Source of the DNA: Saprospiraceae bacterium
Lineage (GTDB): Bacteria > Bacteroidota > Bacteroidia > Chitinophagales > Saprospiraceae
Assembly (NCBI GenBank): GCA_020630435.1
Contig: JAHDBJ010000021.1
Location: 1-64,000 of the forward strand
Direction: 5' to 3'
Length of the DNA: 64,000 nucleotides
Shown: positions 50,673-58,846 of the stretch, piece after piece
Layout of the letters: every line of letters starts with the position of its first letter
Numbering within the stretch: position 1 is the stretch's first letter
Notes under the pieces: model-generated
The model's input: only the letters and a program-made list of their open reading frames with translations
What the model was told of the DNA's origin: nothing
The model's database searches: none
Program-made: the position numbers and the translations under genes

Positions 50673-50981
50673 TTATGTCAACTTTACTTGAATATCTACG
50701 CCACTTGGCAGCTCCAACTTAGACAGTGCATCTACCGTCTTTTGAGTAGGAGTGTATATTTCAATCAAACGCTTGTGAGTGCGCATCTGGAACTGCTCGC
50801 GAGATTTCTTGTTGACGTGCGGTGAACGTAGCACGGTAAACACCTTTTTCTCGGTGGGCAGTGGAATCGGTCCAGTAACAACAGCACCACTACTTCGAAC
50901 AGTTTTAACAATCTTTTCTGTAGATTTATCTACAAGATTGTGATCGTAAGAACGCAGTTTAATTCTGATTTTCTGATTCAT
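50673..50981 (-). CDS. rpsJ: 30S ribosomal protein S10
   Basis: The protein has 102 residues. It contains [20 protein letters not shown] and the S10 signature [20 protein letters not shown], ending [12 protein letters not shown]. It is also the NusE partner in antitermination. A 116-bp gap follows fusA. Confidence 0.97.
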   Translation of the reverse strand: MNQKIRIKLRSYDHNLVDKSTEKIVKTVRSSGAVVTGPIPLPTEKKVFTVLRSPHVNKKSREQFQMRTHKRLIEIYTPTQKTVDALSKLELPSGVDIQVKLT

Positions 50982-51097
50982 ACCTCTGTTTAAGAATTAG
51001 TATTTTTAGAATGGCTGCCAAAAATAATTACTATTTTACAGCAACCTAAAATTTTTATTATTGTTCAGTATAAAACTTAACTGACTAGAAATATCAA

Positions 51098-53239
51098 TTA
51101 AGCATCAACTGTACCTTTTGCTTTTTCTATTACTTCCTTTGATATACCACTTGGTGCAGGAGCATAGTGAGAAAATTCCATTGTAGAATTCGCTCTACCT
51201 GACGTAAGCGTACGCAAATCTGTAACGTAACCAAACATTTCTGCTAATGGTACATCTGCTTGGATAGCGATTACACCACCCATTTTAGTTTCCTGTCCTT
51301 TAGGAATACCTCTACGTCGATTTAAGTCTCCAATTACAGCTCCAACAAATTCTTCAGGAGATGTAATTTCTAGCTTCATGATAGGCTCTAGAATTACAGG
51401 TTTACATTTAACAGCCGCAGCTTTAAACCCTTCCTTTGCACATAATTCAAATGCGATAGGCTTAGAATCTACTGGGTGTGTAGAACCATCATAAACACGG
51501 ACTTTCATACTGTCTATTCCATATCCTGCTAGTATTCCATTATCCATCATCGCTGTAAACCCCTTCACAACTGAAGGTAATAATTCTCTAGGTATAGATC
51601 CTCCTACAATATTGTTTACAAATTGTAATTTAACCTTACCATTTTTGAAATCATCACTTTCTAAGAATTCCTCATCCGCAGGTCCTAACTCGAATTGCAT
51701 ATCTGCAAAAAGTCCAGCACCACCTGATTGTTTCTTCAATCTTTCTCTATGATCAACAGTTGACGTTAATGCTTCTTTATAAGATACTTGAGGAGCACCT
51801 TGATTACACTCTACACCAAATTCTCTTCTTAATCTATCTACAATAATTTCAAGGTGCAATTCTCCCATACCGCTAATTACGGTTTGGTTTGTGTCTTCAT
51901 TATATTTTACTTGGAATGTTGGATCTTCTTCAGCTAATTTTGCTAATGCCATACCCAACTTATCTAAATCTTTTTGAGTTTTCGGTTCAATTGCCACACC
52001 AATAACTGGCTCAGGGAAAACCATACTTTCTAGTACAATTGGGTTATCAATATCACAAAGGGTGTCTCCTGTTTTAATCGACTTGAATCCAACTGCTGCT
52101 GCAATATCTCCAGCTTCAACTCTATCCATCTGATTTTGCTTATTTGCATGCATTTGATAGATTCTTGATATACGTTCTTTTTTCTCTGAACGAGAATTAA
52201 ACACATAAGAACCCGCATCAAGAGCACCTGAATATACTCTCATAAATGCTAAACGTCCAACATAAGGATCTGTAGCAATTTTGAAAGCTAAAGCAGCAAA
52301 AGGCTCATCTACAGAAGGCTTTCTAAGTTCTTCCTCATCTGTTTTAGGATTTTTTCCTGTAATACCATCTACGTCAAGCGGAGAAGGTAAATATGCACAT
52401 ACTGCATCTAGAACAGCCTGAACTCCTTTATTTTTAAAAGCAGAACCACACATCATTGGAACAAATGCCATATCCATTACTGCTGCTCTTACTGCCGCTC
52501 TAATCTCTTCAACAGAAATAGAATCAGGATCTTCGAAGTATTTTTCCATTAAGGTCTCATCATACTCTGCTACAGCTTCTAACAGTTCCTCTCTACGCTC
52601 TGCTACAGTTTCTTTTAAATCTTCAGGAATTTCAATCACCTCGTAGGTCATTCCCATATCGTGCGTATTCCAAACGATTGCTTCATTTGTGATTAAATCA
52701 ACCACCCCTTTGAAAGTTTCCTCTGCACCAATTGGTACTTGTAAAGGAATCGCTTTAGAACCTAATTTTTCGTATACATCATTAACTACAGAAAAGAAAT
52801 CAGCTCCTGATCTGTCCATTTTATTAACAAACCCGATTCTAGGCACTTTATAATTATTCGCTAAACGCCAGTTTGTTTCAGACTGAGGCTCAACACCACT
52901 TACTGCACAGAATAAAAACACTAAGCCATCTAAAACTCTCAATGAACGATTAACCTCAACCGTAAAGTCAACGTGACCTGGAGTATCAATGATGTTGAAA
53001 TCATAATCTTCATCTTTCCACTTCCAGTTTGTTTTTGTTGCAGCAGAAGTAATGGTTATACCACGCTCTTGCTCTTGTTCCATCCAGTCCATTGTTGCCG
53101 CTCCATCATGTACCTCTCCGATTTTGTGACTCATCCCTGTGTAATATAATACACGCTCCGTTGTGGTTGTTTTTCCCGCATCAATATGGGCAGCAATACC
53201 GATATTTCTGGTGTATTTTAAGTCTGTCTTTTTAGCCAT
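51098..53239 (-). CDS. fusA: Elongation factor G
   Basis: The protein has 713 residues and drives translocation on the ribosome. G motifs are AHIDAGKT (17-24), DTPGH and NKMD. Domain II onward follows in order, with domain IV near [15 protein letters not shown] and domain V near [21 protein letters not shown]. It lies in the str cluster between rpsG and rpsJ, with no tuf gene behind it. Confidence 0.98.
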   Translation of the reverse strand: MAKKTDLKYTRNIGIAAHIDAGKTTTTERVLYYTGMSHKIGEVHDGAATMDWMEQEQERGITITSAATKTNWKWKDEDYDFNIIDTPGHVDFTVEVNRSLRVLDGLVFLFCAVSGVEPQSETNWRLANNYKVPRIGFVNKMDRSGADFFSVVNDVYEKLGSKAIPLQVPIGAEETFKGVVDLITNEAIVWNTHDMGMTYEVIEIPEDLKETVAERREELLEAVAEYDETLMEKYFEDPDSISVEEIRAAVRAAVMDMAFVPMMCGSAFKNKGVQAVLDAVCAYLPSPLDVDGITGKNPKTDEEELRKPSVDEPFAALAFKIATDPYVGRLAFMRVYSGALDAGSYVFNSRSEKKERISRIYQMHANKQNQMDRVEAGDIAAAVGFKSIKTGDTLCDIDNPIVLESMVFPEPVIGVAIEPKTQKDLDKLGMALAKLAEEDPTFQVKYNEDTNQTVISGMGELHLEIIVDRLRREFGVECNQGAPQVSYKEALTSTVDHRERLKKQSGGAGLFADMQFELGPADEEFLESDDFKNGKVKLQFVNNIVGGSIPRELLPSVVKGFTAMMDNGILAGYGIDSMKVRVYDGSTHPVDSKPIAFELCAKEGFKAAAVKCKPVILEPIMKLEITSPEEFVGAVIGDLNRRRGIPKGQETKMGGVIAIQADVPLAEMFGYVTDLRTLTSGRANSTMEFSHYAPAPSGISKEVIEKAKGTVDA

Positions 53240-53289
53240 ATCTTTTTATATTCTTGCTTGGTGTCTAGAAAATAACTTCAAATAAGGAA

Positions 53290-53757
53290 TTAAACTTTAA
53301 AATGAGCGAAAGCTCTATTTGATTCTGCCATTCTGTGCGTATCTTCTTTACGTTTTACAGCAGCACCTTCATTTTTACTCGCTGCAATTATTTCAGCAGC
53401 CAACTTTTGAGCAACTCCTTTTCCACTTCTTTGTCTAGCAAATTTAATCATCCATTTGATTCCAATAGAAATCTTTCTATCCGCACGTATTTCTGTAGGA
53501 ATCTGGAAAGTTGCCCCTCCTATTCTTTTACTTCTAACTTCTACCTGTGGCATTACATTATTCAATGCTTTTTTCCAAATTGCATGCGGATCTTCTCCCG
53601 TCTTTTCAGCAATGATGTCCATTGCGCTATAAAATAAGGCTAAGGCAGTACTCTTCTTTCCACTAAGCATTAGATTATTAACAAAACGTGTCACTAATGG
53701 GTCTCCAAATCTTGGATCATTTGCTAACACCCGCGCTTTTGGCTTTCTTTTTCTCAT
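53290..53757 (-). CDS. rpsG: 30S ribosomal protein S7
   Basis: The protein has 155 residues. The core pattern is RKPKARVLANDPRFGDPLVTRFVNNLM, here given as FGDPLVTRFVNNLM, and MAESNRAFAHFKV lies at the end. It organises the head of the small subunit. It is 42 bp after rpsL. Confidence 0.97.
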   Translation of the reverse strand: MRKRKPKARVLANDPRFGDPLVTRFVNNLMLSGKKSTALALFYSAMDIIAEKTGEDPHAIWKKALNNVMPQVEVRSKRIGGATFQIPTEIRADRKISIGIKWMIKFARQRSGKGVAQKLAAEIIAASKNEGAAVKRKEDTHRMAESNRAFAHFKV

Positions 53758-53799
53758 CTTTATTTAAGATTTTAATATTCTCTTTGACTGATTAGGTAA

Positions 53800-54174
53800 T
53801 TATTTTTTAGGTCTTTTAGCACCATATTTAGAACGACTTTGCAAACGTCCCTTAACCCCTTCTGTATCTAAAGCACCCCTTACAATTGTATAACGCACCC
53901 CTGGTAAATCTTTCACCCTTCCACCTCTTACTAACACAATTGAGTGTTCTTGTAGATTATGTCCTTCTCCTGGTATGTAAGCAATAACCTCAATCCCTGT
54001 TGTTAATCTTACTTTAGCAACTTTCCTCAAAGCTGAATTTGGCTTCTTTGGTGTTGTTGTGTAAACACGTGTACAAACACCACGTCTTTGAGGGCAAGCA
54101 TTTAATGCTCTTGACTTACTTTTAGAGATGATTTTTTCTCTTCCTTTTCTTACCAGTTGGTTAATAGTTGGCAT
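53800..54174 (-). CDS. rpsL: 30S ribosomal protein S12
   Basis: The protein has 124 residues and starts [15 protein letters not shown]. Lys43 and Lys44 in [11 protein letters not shown] and the Lys in [12 protein letters not shown] correspond to the E. coli streptomycin-resistance positions and are all unchanged, so no resistance substitution is seen. It is the first gene of the str cluster. Confidence 0.98.
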   Translation of the reverse strand: MPTINQLVRKGREKIISKSKSRALNACPQRRGVCTRVYTTTPKKPNSALRKVAKVRLTTGIEVIAYIPGEGHNLQEHSIVLVRGGRVKDLPGVRYTIVRGALDTEGVKGRLQSRSKYGAKRPKK

Positions 54175-54517
54175 ATTACCTTTTTAATTATCTGTTTTTG
54201 CTTAATTTCACTAATTATAAAGAGTGTATTAAAACCTCTCCTTAAAAAGCGAGGGCAAAGATAAAATTATTTTTCCTGAAAACAAAAAATACAAGTAAAA
54301 TAAAATCAATTAATTACTCAAAAACCTTTACGCCTAAAAACGGGATCAATTCTTATAAATTAAGTTACCTAATATTATTATGATTAAGAACAAGAAACAA
54401 CAATTTATATTTGGTCTATTTTTTAAAATAAAAAACAAAAAAACTCGACCTCTAAAATCTAGTAAATATTAATATTTGAAGATGTATTCGTTGGATTGTT
54501 CATAAAATAAAGTATTA
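54175..54517. other. Divergent intergenic region between rpsL and the DUF6090 gene
   Basis: This region holds the str promoter near its left end. On the plus strand TATATTTG at 54406-54413 matches a -7 box for the DUF6090 gene, but no TTG is found at the right distance. Nothing else is recognised. Confidence 0.5.
54256..54285 (-). promoter_or_regulatory. Promoter of the ribosomal (str) cluster
   Basis: The minus strand reads TTG (54283-54285), 19 bp, then TATCTTTG (54256-54263), a full match to the Bacteroidota sigma factor consensus and with the same -7 box as carA. The leader before rpsL would be about 75 nt. Confidence 0.8.
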
Positions 54518-55219
54518 ATGATAAAGTTTTTTAGAAAAATTAGGTATAAATTGCTCTCTAGAACTAGGATTAGAAAGTATTTGGTGTATGCTGTTGGTGA
54601 AATCGTATTAGTTGTGATAGGAATTTTGATAGCTCTTCAAATTAATAATTGGAATGAACAACGAAAATCACAAATATTAAGTCATGAAATGGTGCTAGAA
54701 CTTAAATCTGGCATAAAAAGTGATTTAAAAGAATTGAATAGATTACTTGATTCTCAAAAAGGAATACTCAAAAGTCAAGTTATTATTTCAAATTGGTTAA
54801 AATCCGATACTTCTTTTGACGATTCTCTTTCATTTCACTTTCTAAAAACCTATATGACTTCAGATTATACTGTAAATTATGCAGATTATGAAACGCTAAA
54901 AAAGTTTGGCTTAAGGAGAATACCTAATGATTCTTTAAGAATATCTATCGCTAATTTATATGAAGTGAAATATCCAACTTTCATAAAGTATACGGAGATA
55001 TATCAAAATTTTCTTGACAAACTTTTAGGAAGCACCCCAGAGCATTTTAATGAACTGAACTATACGAAAACAACAATGCGACCTTTGGATATTTTTTCTC
55101 TAAAAGAAGATGGTGTATATACTTATAATTTAAATAGTCTTAAGAATTTTAATCAGCTATTAATTTTTCAAGGTCAACGTTTAATGAGTGATATACAAAA
55201 AGCAAATTCCAAATTTTAA
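54518..55219 (+). CDS. DUF6090 family membrane protein
   Basis: The protein has 233 residues. A basic N-terminus (MIKFFRKIRYKLL) is followed by one membrane segment at about 24-42 with the hallmark GEIVLVVIGILIALQINNWNE of the DUF6090 family, which is frequent in Bacteroidota and has no known function. The rest is a helical domain, probably periplasmic. The TAA stop overlaps the ATG of the aldehyde dehydrogenase-like gene by one base (TAATG), so the two are translationally coupled. This is unusual for the family, whose members often stand alone or in tandem. Confidence 0.85.
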   Translation: MIKFFRKIRYKLLSRTRIRKYLVYAVGEIVLVVIGILIALQINNWNEQRKSQILSHEMVLELKSGIKSDLKELNRLLDSQKGILKSQVIISNWLKSDTSFDDSLSFHFLKTYMTSDYTVNYADYETLKKFGLRRIPNDSLRISIANLYEVKYPTFIKYTEIYQNFLDKLLGSTPEHFNELNYTKTTMRPLDIFSLKEDGVYTYNLNSLKNFNQLLIFQGQRLMSDIQKANSKF

Positions 55220-56670
55220 TGAAACCAGATAAATATATAAAGAATTATATCGACGGTGCCTTACAACCTTCTGATTCAGGAGAATATTTAGATAATTATA
55301 ATCCTGCAACAGGAAAAGTCTATGCTCATCTTGCTGATAGTGCCACAGCAGATGTACAAAAAGCCGTAGAAGCCGCAGAACGAGCTTTTCCTGAATGGTC
55401 AAACTGTGGAACAAGAGTACGATATAGAATCTTGAGTAGACTTGCTGATATTATAGAACAAAACCTAGAAGCCTTTGCCCGAGCAGAATCTATTGATACG
55501 GGCAAACCTTTTACAATGGCTCGAAGTGTAGATATACCTAGAGCGCAAGCCAATATTCGATTTTTTGCAACAAGTATCATTCACTTTGCTTCCGAAGCCC
55601 ATTACTCTGAAAATGAAAGCATCAATTTCACCCTACGACAGCCTTTGGGTGTAGTGGCTTGTATTTCGCCTTGGAATCTTCCACTTTATCTGTTTACTTG
55701 GAAAATCGCTCCAGCCCTAGCTGTAGGTAACTGTGTTATCGCTAAACCTTCTGAATTGGCGCCTATGACAGCTTATATGCTTGGAAAAGCAGCTATTGAA
55801 GCCGGTTTACCTAATGGAGTCTTGAATATTCTTCATGGTTCGGGTTCAAAAGTTGGGCAGGCAATGATAGAACACCCCAAAATACAAGCCATTTCTTTTA
55901 CAGGTGGTACAGCTACAGGGCGTGAAATCGCTAGAATTGCAGCACCGATGTTCAAAAAACTTTCCCTGAAACTTAGCGGCAAGAATGCCAATATTATCTT
56001 TGATGATTGTGATTTTGATAAAGCTATTTTAGGGACATTGCGCTCTTCATTCTCTAATAATGGCCAACTTTCATTGAGTGGTTCTAGAATTTTTGTTCAA
56101 GCGGCTATGTATGAAAAATTTAAAGACGATTTTGTAAAAAGAACTCAATTTCTAAAGATAGGTGATCCCTTTTCTCCTGTTACAGATTTAGGTGCCTTAA
56201 TTTCGCTTGAACATATGGAAAAAATCCTAAGTTATATCGCTTTAGCCGAAGTAGAAGGCGGTAAAATACTTTGCGGTGGTGACCCTATTCCTATGAAAGG
56301 ACAGTATGAGTCAGGATACTTTATTCGTCCTGCTATTATCGAAGGCTTATCGCCCAATAGTCGTGTCAACCAAGAAGAAATATTTGGCCCTGTTGTTACA
56401 ATTATGCCTTTTGAAACAGAGACAGAGGTGATTGAGTTTGCTAATGCTACAGAATATGGTTTGGCTGCCTCAATATGGACGAAGGATATTTCTAAAGCAA
56501 CTAGAGTCGTAGAAAAACTAAAAGTCGGCGTAGCATGGATCAATGATTGGAATAATCGAGATTTAAGAACTCCTTTTGGTGGTTTGGGTAAATCTGGTAT
56601 TGGTCGTGAAGGCGGTATGGAAGCCCTACGTTTTTTTACCAATGCAAAAAACGTAGGAATCAAGTATTAA
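55219..56670 (+). CDS. Aldehyde dehydrogenase-like protein lacking both catalytic residues
   Basis: The protein has 483 residues, full length for the ALDH superfamily. Cofactor-site motifs are kept: SPWNLPL (oxyanion Asn), VIAKPSELAP (Lys), FTGGTATGREI and QEEIFGPVV. The catalytic Cys of the usual GQICLCGSR motif is Ser285 here (GQLSLSGSR, codon tca at 56071). The general-base Glu of LELGGKN is Lys251 (LKLSGKN, codon aaa at 55969). The two sites are 34 residues apart, as Glu268 and Cys302 are in classic ALDHs, so the alignment is safe. The closest relatives appear to be the 2-hydroxymuconic/aminomuconic semialdehyde dehydrogenase type. There is no frameshift or stop. It cannot oxidise aldehydes by the normal mechanism, and may bind NAD, a ligand or a partner instead. 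The gene overlaps the DUF6090 gene by one base. Confidence 0.9.
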   Translation: MKPDKYIKNYIDGALQPSDSGEYLDNYNPATGKVYAHLADSATADVQKAVEAAERAFPEWSNCGTRVRYRILSRLADIIEQNLEAFARAESIDTGKPFTMARSVDIPRAQANIRFFATSIIHFASEAHYSENESINFTLRQPLGVVACISPWNLPLYLFTWKIAPALAVGNCVIAKPSELAPMTAYMLGKAAIEAGLPNGVLNILHGSGSKVGQAMIEHPKIQAISFTGGTATGREIARIAAPMFKKLSLKLSGKNANIIFDDCDFDKAILGTLRSSFSNNGQLSLSGSRIFVQAAMYEKFKDDFVKRTQFLKIGDPFSPVTDLGALISLEHMEKILSYIALAEVEGGKILCGGDPIPMKGQYESGYFIRPAIIEGLSPNSRVNQEEIFGPVVTIMPFETETEVIEFANATEYGLAASIWTKDISKATRVVEKLKVGVAWINDWNNRDLRTPFGGLGKSGIGREGGMEALRFFTNAKNVGIKY

Positions 56671-56677
56671 ACTGCAA

Positions 56678-57154
56678 CTAGGCATTATCTCTAGCTTTCA
56701 TTGCTTTTGTTTTTTCCTTTTTGGCATCGTCCCATTTGCGTTTCAATTTCTTTAGTTTCTTTTCTTCTTTTTTAATTTGTTTTTGTGCCTTTTTCTTCTT
56801 TTTAGCATAACTGTTGGCTTTTTTAGAAGCTCGACCTGCTTTGGATTCAATTTTTTCAGCATCTTCCAAATCCTCCGCATTCCCCGAATCTAAGGCATCT
56901 TTCATTGCTGCTTCTGCTTTACTATTTTCCTTCTTCGCTTTTTCGCTACTTTTTTTAGCCTTTCGTTCATTTTTCTTAAGGCGTTTTTTAGCAGATTCAA
57001 CTCTTTTCAATTGATTTTCATACTTGGTTGATGCGTCCGCTTCTGCTTTGATGGCTTTTTCAACGGCTTCATCTAAAGCGCTTGATTGTCCCATCAGTTG
57101 AGTTGAAACTATAATCAATAACAACATCATTATTGTACTGCCCATTTTTTTCAT
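56678..57154 (-). CDS. Secreted Lys-rich coiled-coil protein
   Basis: The protein has 158 residues. A signal peptide ends QLMGQ. The mature part is almost wholly charged helix of Lys, Glu and Ala (KRLKKNERKAKKSSEKAKK; KAQKQIKKEEKKLKKLKRKW) and should form a coiled coil with a high positive charge. There is no sorting domain or lipobox. Function unknown; periplasmic location and binding of an anionic polymer such as nucleic acid or LPS are possible. The gene converges on the ALDH-like gene, 7 bp apart. Confidence 0.65.
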   Translation of the reverse strand: MKKMGSTIMMLLLIIVSTQLMGQSSALDEAVEKAIKAEADASTKYENQLKRVESAKKRLKKNERKAKKSSEKAKKENSKAEAAMKDALDSGNAEDLEDAEKIESKAGRASKKANSYAKKKKKAQKQIKKEEKKLKKLKRKWDDAKKEKTKAMKARDNA

Positions 57155-57348
57155 ATTAAATTATTTAATTATCTGGTTAAAAAACTATTCAACGCAAATT
57201 AAGGAATATTTATTACTTCATTTTAGTTGGTTCTGCTTCAATCTATTTTCTGCATCGCTTGGTTTTTCAAACAATGCCTTTCTTTAAAACCCTACTAGAA
57301 AAGCATATGGTATCTTTAATAATTTATTGAGTGCTGAACATCCAAATA
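57155..57348. other. Intergenic region beside the Uma2 remnant
   Basis: I see no gene, terminator or promoter that I would support in this stretch or in 57856-57957. Confidence 0.4.
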
Positions 57349-57855
57349 CTAAAGTCCTTTATACCGACTTATCCTGCACAAATCGCTATTCTCGTGTTTA
57401 TAATGAACATCTACTACATATTTCTTTTGTTCAATTAACACATATTTCTTAAAAGTGGGTATTTGTCGATATAGTCAAAACTTGTCTCTCCTATCGTATT
57501 CTACAGTTGAGTTGGAAAGTACTTCTACTATCAAGGTTGGATTTTTGACATACTGCTCATTTTCTCCTAGTGCTTCTAACCCCCTACAAAAAACCATAAC
57601 ATCTGAATAAACATAGCTGTTTGTAGATTCTATAAATAATTTCACATCGTTATTAAACGGGAGACAAGTAGAACCTTTTTTTTATAGTTCGATTCCCAAC
57701 TCTGCATAGGCATTACCGTTTATCAATCCATGATTAATCGTTTCTCCTGCTAAGGGATTGATTCTACTGTCATGGTACTCATACTTTATATTGGATTCTC
57801 TTTCTTGCTGAAGGTATTCTCTAACGGATAAATTAGATAACTTATGTGCCTTCAT
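57349..57855 (-). pseudogene. Uma2-family (DUF820) nuclease-fold gene broken by two in-frame stops
   Basis: From an ATG at 57855 one frame gives MKAHKLSNLSVREYLQQERE, then TAA at 57682-57684, then CLPFNNDVKLFIES, SYVYSDVMVF and NPTLIVEVLSNSTVEYDRRDKF, then TGA at 57475-57477, then LYRQIPTFKKYVLIEQKKY and a final TAG at 57349. Both inner stops are in frame, so the gene is decayed by point changes, not by frameshift. The Asp of SDVMVF and Glu of VEVLS match the PD-(D/E)xK-type site of Uma2 proteins. At 168 codons it is slightly short for the family (about 185). Uma2 genes are numerous in some Bacteroidota and Cyanobacteria and their role is unclear. Confidence 0.8.
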
Positions 57856-57957
57856 ACCTATTTTTTCAACAAGTTAGCCAATAAATAAGAACTATTCAAG
57901 GATAAATATTTGTCTTTTTATCACAATCGAATTGTTCTACATATCTATTTTAAGATA

Positions 57958-58842
57958 CTATTCAATAATATATTCTAATAAAGTCTCCGCTGTAAACATC
58001 CCATAGCCATTATCAATATTGGAATGTACGGTTACAGGTTCTGTAAAAGGATTGTACTGTGCCTCATCATAGATAGCCCTTGAACGCTCAAAAAGGTATT
58101 TATCCCTTGTAATATTTTTAACGATGATCATCACCTTCTCTTCAGTAGAATTCAAATAAATATTCGTAGAAAAAAGCATCGAATATTCATTACCATTAAA
58201 GGAAGCATCTGAAAATATAATATCTTCTTGAAACCCATTTTCTACAATAGGATCAAAAGATTCTAGATAATAATAGCCTGTGTAGGAAGTTTCTCCATTG
58301 TTCTCTACTACAGATCTAACTTCTACTGCATAGAAATTCTCTTCATCGGGATTATCATCAATAACAATTTCGACTTCATCTTGCTTACTTCCATCGGGGG
58401 ATATTGTACCATTTTCTGTATAACTTGCTTTTTTGATGGAAGGCATACTCGGCATCTGCTGAACAGCAGAAGCTACCCCTAAAACAGGATGCGTCGCCTC
58501 TAGCTTATAGCTTGAGCCTGGTTTGAGATTAGCGGGCATAGGAGTTCTGTATGATCCATTTCGCGATTGATACGATAGTTCGGATATCTCTACTCCGTCT
58601 TCGTAGAGTTTTACAATAGCATTTGATTTGGGTTCACTGTCGGCATCTTCCAAAATACTTTGGCTCTCGGATACATACACTAAGAAGTTATCAAAGAAAC
58701 TTGATAAATTGCCCGAAATAGCCAGTCGATTTTCGTGTTCAGGAATATCAATATTGACGACGGTTGTAAAATTATCTTCTTCACAACTTGACCAAACGAT
58801 GGATACAATAACAAGAACAATTAATTTATATAAGGTATTCAT
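57958..58842 (-). CDS. DUF4249 family lipoprotein
   Basis: The protein has 294 residues. The start at 58842 is chosen over an in-frame ATG at 58944 because the latter would overlap the TonB receptor gene and bury the lipoprotein signal (IVWSSC, Cys20). Residues after the Cys (EEDN) are acidic, as in surface-exported lipoproteins. A beta-rich domain follows, including VVNIDIPEHENRLAISGNLS and YRTPMPANLKPGSSYKLEA, the DUF4249 pattern. DUF4249 genes regularly follow TonB receptor genes of this type, and the protein is probably an accessory lid or binding protein of the receptor. It begins 4 bp after the receptor gene. Confidence 0.88.
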   Translation of the reverse strand: MNTLYKLIVLVIVSIVWSSCEEDNFTTVVNIDIPEHENRLAISGNLSSFFDNFLVYVSESQSILEDADSEPKSNAIVKLYEDGVEISELSYQSRNGSYRTPMPANLKPGSSYKLEATHPVLGVASAVQQMPSMPSIKKASYTENGTISPDGSKQDEVEIVIDDNPDEENFYAVEVRSVVENNGETSYTGYYYLESFDPIVENGFQEDIIFSDASFNGNEYSMLFSTNIYLNSTEEKVMIIVKNITRDKYLFERSRAIYDEAQYNPFTEPVTVHSNIDNGYGMFTAETLLEYIIE

Positions 58843-58846
58843 TTTT

